Positions 25,502-34,976 of a stretch of 64,000 bases of DNA are shown here, piece by piece; the first letter of the stretch is position 1, and every line of letters starts with the position of its first letter. The stretch is from Pirellulales bacterium. Lineage in GTDB: Bacteria; Planctomycetota; Planctomycetia; Pirellulales; JAEUIK01. The stretch spans positions 310,001 through 374,000 of the forward strand of contig JAHBXR010000002.1 of assembly GCA_019636335.1 (NCBI GenBank), given 5' to 3'. A model generated the notes under the pieces. The model did no database searches. It was not told the DNA's origin and saw nothing but the letters and a program-made list of their open reading frames with translations. The position numbers were made by a program, and so were the translations under genes.

Positions 25502-25681
25502 CGGCGGAACTCCGCGCCACGGGGGGCGCAACTGTGTGGTGTGGCTAGGTTTTCGTTATTATAGGCGAGTCGGGGAGACCTGCCAGCGGTGCGCTACGGC
25601 AGATCCCGGACCGTCTCCCGATCAAGTTTACCTTGCGCCGAACCTGATTCGCGCAAGGACCTCCAACGTCGAAAGCTGTGC

Positions 25682-26527
25682 ATGCCGCTGGAACGCGAGG
25701 AGTACGTCGAGCAGGCCTATTTCTTCCGGACTCTGGCGGAGCGTATTTCTGCGGGCCTGTCGGTCCAGGAACTGCTGGGGACACTACGCGAAGAGGTGCT
25801 CGCCACGACAAAGCTGCCCATGGCCATCGACTTTCTGGCGGCCGAGTTGAAGTTCCACGGCGTCTTCGGTACCGCCATGGCCAAGCTGGGGCATTATTTC
25901 ACGCCCTTTCAGACGTTTTTGGTGGTCGCTTCCGAGGACGAGCGCGCGCGATTCGACTTTCGCACAGCGCTCGACGTGCTCGCTCGCGAAGCGAAGTATC
26001 GCGCCGAAGGGGCCACGATTCAGGGCATCTTCTTGTTTCAGTTCGAGACGCTGAGCCGCAACCGGCTAGGCTACGATGCAGGGCTCGACGCGGTGGCCAA
26101 GGATCCGATTTTCGACGCCGTGTGGCGCGAGTGGATCCACGTCGTGCGACGACAGATCGGCATTATCGACTTTGCCGACCTGCTCTATGTTCGCAGTCAG
26201 CATTATGTCAATCAGCAGAGGGCGCAGGGCCTCTCGAACGACGACTCCCCCGCGGCCGTTTTGTTCGGCGAGAAGGAGGGGCAAATCGCGCTCGCCAATC
26301 GCCGGAAGGATCCGCTGCTGCTGTTCGCGGCGCTCGAGCGTCATCTGGGTTATCCCACGGTACCCCGACCAAAGCCCGAGCCTGAGGAAAGGCAGTTGCT
26401 GCCCTCGTTGGTCCGGCGCATCGAGCGGCTCGAATCGCGGCTGCGGCTCATCGAAGAGGAGCAACAAAAGGGGGGTATCGACCTGTCGAAGTTCTACCAG
26501 CAAGGCCTGCCGCCCGAGGCGGAGTAG
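25682..26527 (+). CDS. Conserved hypothetical protein with C-terminal coiled coil
   Basis: 281 residues from the ATG at 25682 (MPLEREEYVEQAYFFRTLAE); the frame extends upstream, but this start aligns with a typical N-terminus. The protein is helical, soluble and rich in aromatic residues: LGTLREEVLATTKLPMAIDF, MAKLGHYFTPFQTFLV, DILYVRS-like IDFADLLYVRSQHYVNQQ. Residues ~245-272 (LVRRIERLESRLRLIEEEQQ) are a short coiled coil suited to oligomerisation. I have seen similar proteins only in planctomycetes and know no function. It is divergent from ribBA, with 180 bases between, and may share that promoter region. Confidence 0.8.
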   Translation: MPLEREEYVEQAYFFRTLAERISAGLSVQELLGTLREEVLATTKLPMAIDFLAAELKFHGVFGTAMAKLGHYFTPFQTFLVVASEDERARFDFRTALDVLAREAKYRAEGATIQGIFLFQFETLSRNRLGYDAGLDAVAKDPIFDAVWREWIHVVRRQIGIIDFADLLYVRSQHYVNQQRAQGLSNDDSPAAVLFGEKEGQIALANRRKDPLLLFAALERHLGYPTVPRPKPEPEERQLLPSLVRRIERLESRLRLIEEEQQKGGIDLSKFYQQGLPPEAE

Positions 26528-27089
26528 GGTGACGTTATGCGATACGAACGAATCTTCCGTGAGCGAAAGCGCACGGGCTCAGAGGTTGCTGATGACAAAG
26601 CGATTCGGGCAGAGTTTGTCCATCACCCGACATTGGAAGAGTTGGTTTCGACCGGTTCATATGCGGAGTCAATGCCGCAGCCTAAGTTCCTGGCGACGCT
26701 CGAACGAGTCGCTGTGACGTCGCCGCGACTTGTAAAGGGATTTCCCGGGGAAGCTCCCGCCTGCCTGACTTTGTCGTCAGATTGGCAAAAAATCGCTTGA
26801 ATTTGACGTTCAACCGCCGGCGGATACGTGTTAAATTGCGGTCGTCGTTACAATCTTGACGATCGGGCGGACACGAACGGACAGGACGCTTGCGACCGGC
26901 GGCGGCCGGTGCTAACGTTGCAAGGAGAGGCATTGCCGCGCGGCAACGTGTCCGCGTCTTTGGCCTCGACTCGCCGTCGCCTACCCGCCTGACCGAGTCC
27001 GCACCACTGCTTGGAGCCGTCGCCCCGCTGGCACGCGGGTCGAGCGGTTGCTCACCGTGCCGCCGAACTATGCGTTCGGAGTTTGGGCC
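26528..27089. other. Intergenic region, AT-richer in part
   Basis: 562 bases with no firmly supported gene (see the doubtful small reading frame at 26537). Around 26790-26870 the sequence is AT-richer and contains TTGACG (26802) and TTAAAT (26830) boxes too far apart (about 22 bases) for a standard promoter. A small imperfect inverted repeat TTGAA..TTCAA lies near 26796-26812. Confidence 0.4.
26537..26800 (+). CDS. Doubtful small reading frame
   Basis: 87 codons starting 9 nt after the preceding stop. It would encode a mainly helical basic protein (MRYERIFRERKRTGSEVADD, HHPTLEELVSTGSYAES). There is no Shine-Dalgarno, third positions are less GC-biased than in neighbours, and I recognise no family. 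It could be a small real gene, a remnant of an acquired gene, or chance. Reported so the stretch is not left blank. Confidence 0.25.
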   Translation: MRYERIFRERKRTGSEVADDKAIRAEFVHHPTLEELVSTGSYAESMPQPKFLATLERVAVTSPRLVKGFPGEAPACLTLSSDWQKIA

Positions 27090-27554
27090 GTGGACATCGA
27101 GTTGAATCTGAATACGGAAACGGTCGCTCATGCCGGCATGGTCGAGCCATGCTGCGTCGAGCCGAACGTGACCGTGCGCGAATTGTTGGAACTGCTCAAG
27201 GCTCGCAAGACAGGCAGTGCCATCATCTGCCGCGAGGGCGTGCTGGCCGGCATCTTCACCGAGCGAGATGCCTTGCGACTGATGGCGGCCAACGCCAATC
27301 TCGACGCGCCCATCTCGTCGGTCATGACGACCAACGTCACCACGCTGCCGGCCGATGCCAAGGTCGGACAGGCGATCAGCCAGATGTCGGGGGGCGGATA
27401 CCGTCGTCTGCCGATCGTGGATGTCGCGAAACGGCCCGTCGGTCTGGTCAAGGTGTCGGGTATCGTCCACTACCTGGTCCAGCACTTCCCGAAAGCCGTC
27501 TACAACCAACCCCCCGTCGCCCGCGCCGCCACACAGGAGCGTGAAGGCGCGTAA
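27090..27554 (+). CDS. CBS-pair domain protein
   Basis: 154 residues from GTG at 27090 (MDIELNLNTETVAHAGMVEP); a TTG at 27048 would add 14 residues. Two CBS motifs span the protein (~20-75 and ~80-135): VTVRELLELLKARKTGSAII, VLAGIFTERDALRL, and SSVMTTNVTTLPADAKVGQA, GGYRRLPIVD, PVGLVKVSGIV. CBS pairs bind adenine nucleotides (AMP, ADP, ATP) or S-adenosylmethionine and often regulate a partner. The gene sits 73 nt upstream of korA in the same direction, and a second CBS protein follows korB, so nucleotide-level control of that oxidoreductase is a fair inference. No effector domain is attached. Confidence 0.88.
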   Translation: MDIELNLNTETVAHAGMVEPCCVEPNVTVRELLELLKARKTGSAIICREGVLAGIFTERDALRLMAANANLDAPISSVMTTNVTTLPADAKVGQAISQMSGGGYRRLPIVDVAKRPVGLVKVSGIVHYLVQHFPKAVYNQPPVARAATQEREGA

Positions 27555-27627
27555 AAACGCCCGCCGCCTCGGTTGCTCTCCCACCCACCGCGACCGATAT
27601 CATCACGTAGAGGAATCTAGATCCAAG

Positions 27628-29490
27628 ATGGCTAGCACCACGACCTCCGTCGAAACTCACAAGCCCATCATCGAAGTTCACTCCGCCACGGTCCGATTCT
27701 GTGGCGACTCGGGCGATGGCATGCAGTTGGCGGGGACGCAGATGACCAACACGTCGGCGCTGATCGGTAACGACATCGCCACGTTCCCCGACTTTCCGGC
27801 CGAGATTCGTGCTCCGCGCGGTACGAAGGCAGGCGTCTCTGGCTTCCAAATCCACTTTGCCGATACCGAGATCTTCACGCCCGGCGACCGCGTGGACGCC
27901 CTGGTGGCGATGAATCCAGCCGCGCTGGTGACCAACCTCGCCGATCTGATTCCCGGCGGCATCCTGATCGTCAACAAGGATGCTTTCGACGAAAAGAGCC
28001 TCAAGCTGGCCGGTTATAGCGGCAGCCCGCTCGAAGATGGCACCCTCAAGGCCTTTCAGCTCTTCTCGGTCGAAATGACCCGCTTGACCCGTTTGGCCGT
28101 CGAAGGGCTGGGGTTGAGCGTCAAGGAAGCCGATCGATGCCGAAACTTCTACGCCATGGGGTTGGCCTTCTGGCTCTACGATCGTCCGCTCGACACCACC
28201 TTGCGGTATATCGACGCCAAGTTCGGCAAGCGTCCCGACGTGGCCGAGGCGAATCGCCGCGCCCTGCACGCCGGTTACAACTACGGCGAAACGGTCGAGG
28301 CCTTTGCCAGCCAGTTCCGCGTCAATCCCGCCAAGCTGACTCCCGGCAAGTATCGCAACATCACGGGCAACGAAGCCACGGCCTGGGGGCTGCTGGCCGC
28401 GTCGAAGCGCAGCGACTGCGACCTGTTCTACGGCACGTACCCGATCACGCCCGCCAGCGACATCCTGCACGAGCTCGCCAAGCACAAAAATTTCGGCGTG
28501 CGCACGTTCCAGGCCGAGGATGAGATCGCCGCCATCACGTCGGTGATCGGCGCCGCCTTTGCCGGGGCCATGTCGGTGACCGGTTCGAGCGGTCCCGGGA
28601 TCGCGCTCAAGGGCGAAGGCATCGGCTTGGGCGTGATGACCGAACTGCCCATGTTGGTGATCAACGTCCAGCGTGGCGGCCCCAGCACGGGGCTCCCCAC
28701 GAAGACCGAGCAGGCCGACCTGCTGCAGGCCGTTTGTGGCCGCAACGGCGAGTGCCCCGCGCCGGTCATCGCCGCCCGCAGCCCCGCCGATTGCTTCGAC
28801 GTCGTGCTCGAGGCCTGGCGGATCGCGGTGCGGTACATGACGCCGGTCTTCATCCTGACCGACGGGTACATCGCCAACGGCTCGGAACCGTGGCGCATTC
28901 CCGAGGTCGATTCGCTGCCGTCGATTACGGTGACGCACCCGGGCCCGATCACCAACGGAGACAAGTACCTCCCCTACCAGCGCGACGAGCGTCTCTCGCG
29001 TCCTTGGGCGGTTCCCGGCACGGCCGGATTGCAGCACCGCATCGGTGGCCTGGAAAAGCAGGACATCACGGGGAACGTCAGCTACGATCCACTGAATCAC
29101 GAGCACATGGTGCATCTGCGGGCGAACAAGGTGGCGGGCATCGCCAACGACATTCCGCTGCAGGAAGTCGATGGCCCGGAAAAGGGCAAGCTACTGGTCA
29201 TCGGTTGGGGGGGCACTTACGGCGCGCTCGCCACGGCCGTGCGCAAGGCACGTGCCGCGGGAGGCGCGGTGGCCCACTGCCACTTGCGATACCTCAACCC
29301 CATGCCGCGTAACCTGGGAGAAATCCTCAAAAGTTACGACAAGGTCTTGGTGCCCGAATTGAATCTCGGCCAGTTGCGCCTGCTGCTGCAAGGCACGTAC
29401 GGGGTCGAAACCGTGGGCCTGAACAAGGTCCAGGGCAAGCCGTTCACGGTCGGAGAAGTGGAAGACAAGATCAAGGAGCTACTCGCGTAA
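27628..29490 (+). CDS. korA: 2-oxoacid:ferredoxin oxidoreductase, alpha subunit (gamma-alpha fusion)
   Basis: 620 residues, ATG at 27628. The gamma domain comes first (residues ~20-210, VRFCGDSGDGMQLAGTQM), then the alpha pyrimidine-binding domain (from ~245: GNEATAWGLLAASKRSDCDL, FYGTYPITPASDILHEL, VTGSSGPGIALKGEGIGLGV), ending with the ~530-620 C-terminal domain (VIGWGGTYGALATAVRKARA). This order is that of the two-subunit 2-oxoglutarate/pyruvate:ferredoxin enzymes, which form acyl-CoA, CO2 and reduced ferredoxin. Partner KorB follows after 12 nt. The exact 2-oxoacid (2-oxoglutarate versus another) is not certain from sequence; 2-oxoglutarate is the usual choice for this layout in aerobic planctomycetes, replacing 2-oxoglutarate dehydrogenase. 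Confidence 0.92.
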   Translation: MASTTTSVETHKPIIEVHSATVRFCGDSGDGMQLAGTQMTNTSALIGNDIATFPDFPAEIRAPRGTKAGVSGFQIHFADTEIFTPGDRVDALVAMNPAALVTNLADLIPGGILIVNKDAFDEKSLKLAGYSGSPLEDGTLKAFQLFSVEMTRLTRLAVEGLGLSVKEADRCRNFYAMGLAFWLYDRPLDTTLRYIDAKFGKRPDVAEANRRALHAGYNYGETVEAFASQFRVNPAKLTPGKYRNITGNEATAWGLLAASKRSDCDLFYGTYPITPASDILHELAKHKNFGVRTFQAEDEIAAITSVIGAAFAGAMSVTGSSGPGIALKGEGIGLGVMTELPMLVINVQRGGPSTGLPTKTEQADLLQAVCGRNGECPAPVIAARSPADCFDVVLEAWRIAVRYMTPVFILTDGYIANGSEPWRIPEVDSLPSITVTHPGPITNGDKYLPYQRDERLSRPWAVPGTAGLQHRIGGLEKQDITGNVSYDPLNHEHMVHLRANKVAGIANDIPLQEVDGPEKGKLLVIGWGGTYGALATAVRKARAAGGAVAHCHLRYLNPMPRNLGEILKSYDKVLVPELNLGQLRLLLQGTYGVETVGLNKVQGKPFTVGEVEDKIKELLA

Positions 29491-29502
29491 GCGAAGCACA
29501 CC

Positions 29503-30525
<1,023 letters not shown>

Positions 30526-30595
30526 GTTACTTCGGACGAAAACCAGACGCAGACGCGCCGCACTCGGTGCGGCATCGACTGACGAGGAACGCGGC

Positions 30596-31126
30596 ATGGC
30601 GAACTGCCCCGCTTGTGGATACGAGAACATCGACGGCGTCGACACGTGCGAACGTTGCGAATCGCCGATGGAGTTTCTCAGCAAGCCGCAGCCGAAATCG
30701 TGGATCGAACGCAGCATTTTGAAAGACCAGATCGCGGCCCTCTGTCCGCGCAAGCCGCTGATCGTGGCCCCCACCACGCCCGTGGCCGAGGTGCTCCAGA
30801 TCATGGTCGAGAAGAAAATCGGCTGCGTGCTGATCGTCGAGAACGACAAGGCGGCGGGCATCTTCAGCGAACGCGACGCCCTGATGCGTCTGGGGGCGAA
30901 CTACGCCGCGCTCACGCCGCGCCCCATCCGCGAGTTCATGACGTCGAATCCCGAGACGGTCACGATGACCGATCGCATCGCCTTCGCGCTGCACAAGATG
31001 GACCTGGGGGGCTACCGCCACATCCCCGTCCTCGATAACGAGAAGGTCGTGGGGGTCATCTCGGTCCGCGACATCCTGCGCTACATCTCCGAAGACCTGC
31101 TCGCCCCCGGCGCGGTGAACGCGTAA
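30596..31126 (+). CDS. CBS-pair protein with N-terminal zinc ribbon
   Basis: 176 residues from the ATG at 30596. The first 25 residues contain CPAC and CERC (C4, C7, C18, C21; MANCPACGYENIDGVDTCER), a small zinc ribbon. Residues ~50-170 form a CBS pair: TTPVAEVLQIMVEKKIGCVL, AAGIFSERDALMR, RPIREFMTSNPETVTMTDRI, GGYRHIPVLDNEKVVGVISV. It follows korB by about 70 nt in the same direction. Together with the CBS protein before korA it brackets the oxidoreductase genes; a role in sensing adenylate charge for that enzyme is inferred, not shown. The zinc ribbon may mediate protein contact. Confidence 0.9.
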   Translation: MANCPACGYENIDGVDTCERCESPMEFLSKPQPKSWIERSILKDQIAALCPRKPLIVAPTTPVAEVLQIMVEKKIGCVLIVENDKAAGIFSERDALMRLGANYAALTPRPIREFMTSNPETVTMTDRIAFALHKMDLGGYRHIPVLDNEKVVGVISVRDILRYISEDLLAPGAVNA

Positions 31127-31277
31127 AGCTGACTTCGGTTCATCGACGGTGGTTCGCCATTACGGCTATCGTTGAAGTTGGTCCAGTCCCGAGGCAAGCT
31201 TCCTCTAGAGTTGGGAACGAAATTCGGCTCCATGCCGTGTGGCTCGCCTAGCGAGCCCTCATATTCCCAGCTCTATT

Positions 31278-32009
31278 TCACACATAATCCTGGCTCGTCG
31301 GCTTGATGACCAGTTCCGGCACGTGCGCCCTGGGCGGCAGGCAGGCCACCATCAGCACCGCCGCGGCCACATCTTCCGATTGCAGAATTCTGGCGCGATG
31401 TTCTTCCGTAACGGGCACGGGGCGGTTCTTCAGGATTGGCGTATCGACTTCACCGGGATGGACCGTCGTCACGCGGATGCCGCGCTGGCCATCTTCGAGC
31501 GAAGCGGTGATGCCGAGCGCCGCCAGGGCGAACTTCGAGGCGTTGTAGCCCACGCCGCCCAGCAGCCCGGCTCGCTTGCCGGCGATCGAGCCGATGTTCA
31601 CGATCAGCCCGTCGTGGCGCTCGCGCATGCCCGGCAATACCGCTTGCATGGCATGGAACGCGCCGGTGGCGTTCACATCGAGCATGCGCTGCCAATCCTC
31701 GGGCGAGAGTTCGGCCAGCGATCGTTTCACCACGTTCGTGCCGGCGCTGTTGACCAGGATGTCGATCGGGCCGAGTTCCTTCTCCGTCCAGGCGACGAGC
31801 TTCTGCACGCTCTCGCGCGAGGCCACTTCGACCGGATGGCAGAGAATCTTGCCTGCCGAGGCATATTCCGCGGCTGCCGCCTTGAGCTTGGCTTCGTCGC
31901 GGCCGGCGATGACCACGCGGCAGCCCTCGCGCGCCAGGGCCACGGCCGTGGCCAGTCCGATTCCGCTTCCGCCCCCCGTTACCAGTGCCGTTTTGCCGGA
32001 AAGTCGCAT
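31278..32009 (-). CDS. Short-chain dehydrogenase/reductase (SDR) family oxidoreductase
   Basis: 243 residues, ATG at 32009. Classical SDR: cofactor motif TGGGSGIG (residues 11-18), NSAGT in place of the usual NNAG, catalytic Ser in IVNIGSIAGKRAG, and YNASK (Tyr and Lys of the active site). The start of the cofactor pocket (VVIAGRDEAKLKAA), with Arg after the second strand, suggests NADP(H). The substrate cannot be told; annotation as 3-oxoacyl-ACP reductase-like would be a guess. It is the downstream gene of a minus-strand group with the DUF3891 gene (36 nt apart), and converges with the CBS protein gene. Confidence 0.9.
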   Translation of the reverse strand: MRLSGKTALVTGGGSGIGLATAVALAREGCRVVIAGRDEAKLKAAAAEYASAGKILCHPVEVASRESVQKLVAWTEKELGPIDILVNSAGTNVVKRSLAELSPEDWQRMLDVNATGAFHAMQAVLPGMRERHDGLIVNIGSIAGKRAGLLGGVGYNASKFALAALGITASLEDGQRGIRVTTVHPGEVDTPILKNRPVPVTEEHRARILQSEDVAAAVLMVACLPPRAHVPELVIKPTSQDYV

Positions 32010-32045
32010 GGTGTGGTGCTTCCAAGGTGAAAGAAGTTCTGTGGA

Positions 32046-32837
32046 TTAGTTTGTTGCTTGAGGGAGCAGCGTCCAGCGCAGCGTGACGTCGCTCGAATCG
32101 GCCGCGGCCAACTCATCGGTCGAAGCGTAATGCTTCGCTGCCACTTGCCGACCCGGCGTCGAGATTTCCAGTTCGCTCACCGCGAGCGGCCAGGGGGCCA
32201 GCAGCACGCGTCCGCCCGGTTGCGGCGTGAGCGAGAGCTTCGCCGAGGGGGTGTCGAACGTGACGCTTTCGGTGCGCTGGCTGCAGCACAACCAGAGGCT
32301 CAACAGATCGAACCACTGCAGCTCTGCCAGACTGCGGGCCGCCGTGGCCTGGGCTTCCGCGGCCGTGGCGCCGTGCATGACGCACCACTGGCGCAGCCAG
32401 GTCGAGATGGCGTTTTCTTGCCGCGCCTGAAACGAGAGGGCGAGTTGGCGATGCGCGGGGATCTCGCTCCACCGCGAGCTGAATCGCAACAGCAGCGCGG
32501 TGAAATGTCCCGCCACCATGCAACCTGGCAACGGACCCTGTTGTGCTGCCGCGTCGATCGAGCCCTGCCAGATCGGCAACCAGACCTCGATCGGCACCTC
32601 GGTGAAATCGAGCGGTCGGCCGGTTTGCGGGTCGACCGTGGGGCGGCGCTCCCAGGCGGCCCAGCCGTCGTCGTGGTGTTCGATGCCGGCCAGCACCTCG
32701 CCGCGCGGAACGAGCGGTTCGAAGGGGGCGTTCCCCCAAGCCTCGGCGATGCGCGCAGCGAGCCGGGCGTGCTCGACCTGGGAAACGAGAATCCAGGCCG
32801 GCTGGCCATTCGCATCGGTCGCGTCGCGGCGAATCAT
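32046..32837 (-). CDS. DUF3891 family protein
   Basis: 263 residues from the ATG at 32837 (an ATG at 32870 would add 11 residues; family members begin MIRR as here). Family-like features are WILVSQVEHARLAARIAEAW, the HHDDGWAAWE motif (GIEHHDDGWAAWERRP), PLDFTEVP and HFTALLLRFS. The conserved His-His-Asp-Asp pattern recalls HD-type metal sites, so a hydrolase role is possible, but no activity is established for the family. A carboxy-terminal beta-rich part (LSLTPQPGGRVLLAPWPLAV) follows. It lies 36 nt upstream of the SDR gene, so the two may be co-transcribed. Confidence 0.82.
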   Translation of the reverse strand: MIRRDATDANGQPAWILVSQVEHARLAARIAEAWGNAPFEPLVPRGEVLAGIEHHDDGWAAWERRPTVDPQTGRPLDFTEVPIEVWLPIWQGSIDAAAQQGPLPGCMVAGHFTALLLRFSSRWSEIPAHRQLALSFQARQENAISTWLRQWCVMHGATAAEAQATAARSLAELQWFDLLSLWLCCSQRTESVTFDTPSAKLSLTPQPGGRVLLAPWPLAVSELEISTPGRQVAAKHYASTDELAAADSSDVTLRWTLLPQATN

Positions 32838-32945
32838 CGGCAGCGCGGGAATATCGAGGAACCGCGGCACGACGATACCGCGACGGGATGCCCCAGCAAC
32901 CCGCGCGATTCTATGCGACCGGAGAGGCGACTCTCAAGCACCGTC

Positions 32946-34406
32946 TTACTTCGTGCTCTGCCCTGGCAAGGGAGGACCGGCGGGGCTCGCGGGGGCATTC
33001 TCCTGCGCTGCCGTGGCGCCCGCGGGGGTCGGCTCGGGCAGGTTGTCAAAGGCTTTCAGGAAGTAGACCGTATCGGCCAGGCGTTTGCCCGCCTCGCCAA
33101 AGCGTTCGACGAGGGCCTCTTCGACGGTGAACAGCAAGACGGCCTGATTGCCCGTCTCGTCAGTCACGTGGACGTAGCTCCACTGAATCGGCAGTTCCGA
33201 GGCGGTGCCGGTGGCGTCGACGCGCAGAAGGCGGCGTCCGAGCGGGTCGTGTCCTTCGCTGGCCCGCACGAACTGGCCAAAGTGGCTCCCCAGGCTCTGC
33301 TCGATCTCGTGCTGGAACTTTTCGAGCGAAGGGACGTTTTGCGGGCCATTCTGCGCGGGCACCGAGATGTTGCACTGGGCGATCAACTCGCCCCGATCGA
33401 TGTAGCGAAACACCGTCGATTTGCCCTCGTCGTTCATGATGAACCAACGGCGGTCGTACAGGACACCGTAGTTGCCGCCGAACGATTCGTGGCTCAAACG
33501 AGTATCGATGTTCGTGAAGGACTGATTCGTCAGCTTCAAGGCGGCCGGTTCGAGTGACGCGCTCGTGACGCCGGGCGTGAGCTTCATCTGCAGCTTGGCG
33601 ACGACATCGATGCCCGGATCGACATGGCCGATCGAGCGGCGCTCTTTGATGGCCATGGCGAACCAGGTGATGCGGCCAATTCCGAGATCGAACTTGTACT
33701 TGGCTCGCAGTTCGATTTCCGAGGCCACGCCGTGAATCGCCCCATGGACGGTGCCGCTCAATTCGACCTTGGCGGCGTTATCGCTGACGTCGACGAGCAG
33801 GCTTTCGACGTCGGTGGCGCTGGTGGCCTCGAGGCCCAGGAGCAGGGCCAGCGACTCGGCGCTCTGTGGCCAGCGTTGACCCTGGCTGACGGGCGCGGTG
33901 GGCAGGATCGCCTCGATCGCCAGGCTGTTGCCTTGGACGTCGATCAGATCGAGTTCTTCGCGGAGCAGGGGGCCGTCGGGGCTGAAAACCGTGGCCCCCG
34001 ACTTCCCCATCGCGACCCCGATCAGCCGGCGCTCGCCACGCAACTCCGGATGGACGGACCCCTTCTCGATTTTGATATCGGCATTCGCCTGGGTGTAGTG
34101 ACGCAGGGCCCGGAGCGAGGCCAGTGAGTTGGGGGCCCCGTCGATGAGCTTCTCGTCATAGACCAGCTTGGCATTCACCACGAGGGGTAACTTGGCCACC
34201 TTCTCGCTTTCGACCAGGCTCAGGTCGCCGGCCACTTCGAGCAGCGTTTCGACGTGAGTCGTCTCTCCCTTGGTTCGCGACGAGACCAGGCGATACGTCT
34301 TGCCCGCACTGCCCGGCGAATCGGCGGCGTCCGCTGAAACCAACGACAGCCCAACGGCGAGCAACAGGGTCGACAGCACCCACATCGACCAGCGCGAAAC
34401 ACGCAT
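32946..34406 (-). CDS. Secreted protein of unknown function
   Basis: 486 residues from the ATG at 34406, preferred over GTG at 34415 because the GAGGTG just upstream fits a ribosome site. Signal peptide at residues 1-28 (WVLSTLLLAVGLSLVSADA). The mature protein is mostly beta strand: TYRLVSSRTKGETTHVETLL, VAKLPLVVNAKLVYDEKLID, KVELSGTVHGAIHGVASEIE. Its later half (~340-460) has FVRASEGHDPLGRRLLRVDA and FTVEEALVERFGEAGKRLAD, resembling DUF1795/PsbP-like lipoprotein tails in outline. The end is Pro/Ala-rich. I recognise no enzyme motif. It precedes the DUF3891 gene (108 nt) on the same strand. Confidence 0.8.
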   Translation of the reverse strand: MRVSRWSMWVLSTLLLAVGLSLVSADAADSPGSAGKTYRLVSSRTKGETTHVETLLEVAGDLSLVESEKVAKLPLVVNAKLVYDEKLIDGAPNSLASLRALRHYTQANADIKIEKGSVHPELRGERRLIGVAMGKSGATVFSPDGPLLREELDLIDVQGNSLAIEAILPTAPVSQGQRWPQSAESLALLLGLEATSATDVESLLVDVSDNAAKVELSGTVHGAIHGVASEIELRAKYKFDLGIGRITWFAMAIKERRSIGHVDPGIDVVAKLQMKLTPGVTSASLEPAALKLTNQSFTNIDTRLSHESFGGNYGVLYDRRWFIMNDEGKSTVFRYIDRGELIAQCNISVPAQNGPQNVPSLEKFQHEIEQSLGSHFGQFVRASEGHDPLGRRLLRVDATGTASELPIQWSYVHVTDETGNQAVLLFTVEEALVERFGEAGKRLADTVYFLKAFDNLPEPTPAGATAAQENAPASPAGPPLPGQSTK

Positions 34407-34976
34407 GGCGAACACCTCGAAGAGACCAGACCACTTAGAGAACCAGCTGACGGACCGGAACGTTGGATCGATCTTGTGGATCGCAACAGGCGTCCGGGCG
34501 GGGAATGGGCCGCTGTCGGTTCATCGGTCCACCAAGAGAGCCGAGTTCAGTCAATCTGTGCCGGTCGCCCGGGTCGGGAAGAGCTTTCCATCCACCCGTT
34601 GGTTGGGTATGTTTCGCGGCTCCCTTCCCTCCATTGGTATGGAAGTCGCAGGTTAGCCGCAGGAAGGGTCATAACGTGTTATATTTCAGGGAGATACAGA
34701 TGGTAGTTCTGTGTCTCGGCCATCCCTCCATGGAGGGAATCCATTGATTCCAGCCTTATAAAGTGAACTTTTCTTGGACAATTGGACACTTTGCTACGTA
34801 CAACTTGTGTGAGTCGGAGCTTCGATCGACGGGCTACCGACGGGAGTGAACCCCACGGGCGGACGCCGCGATGATTGCTGGCGACGCCCAAGGTGGACCA
34901 CCCAGGAAGTTCAACCTCGCAGAGCGATGGAAGCGCAGGGAACGCTGCCAGGTTGGTGTTGGAAGAGGTGTCTGCC
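34407..34976. other. Long, AT-richer leader region of the sigma factor gene
   Basis: 570 bases with no supported gene. It contains an extended -10-like box (34677-34685), a perfect 16-nt palindrome TCCCTCCATGGAGGGA (34723-34738), and an overlapping 6-bp hairpin GGAATC (34736-34741) with GATTCC (34746-34751) that shares bases with the palindrome, so the two cannot form together. TATAAA at 34757-34762 is a second possible promoter element. A regulated leader or operator for the downstream gene is possible. Confidence 0.45.
34677..34685 (+). promoter_or_regulatory. Candidate extended -10 promoter
   Basis: TGTTATATT: a TG dinucleotide one base ahead of TATATT (five of six matches to TATAAT). No good -35 box lies 17 bases upstream. 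If used it would give a ~285-nt leader for the sigma factor gene containing two competing hairpins. Confidence 0.35.

Noticed and set aside
31139-31277. Possible small gene between the second CBS protein and the SDR gene
   Set aside because: Only 139 bases with no open frame of note; it is simply the gap between convergent genes.
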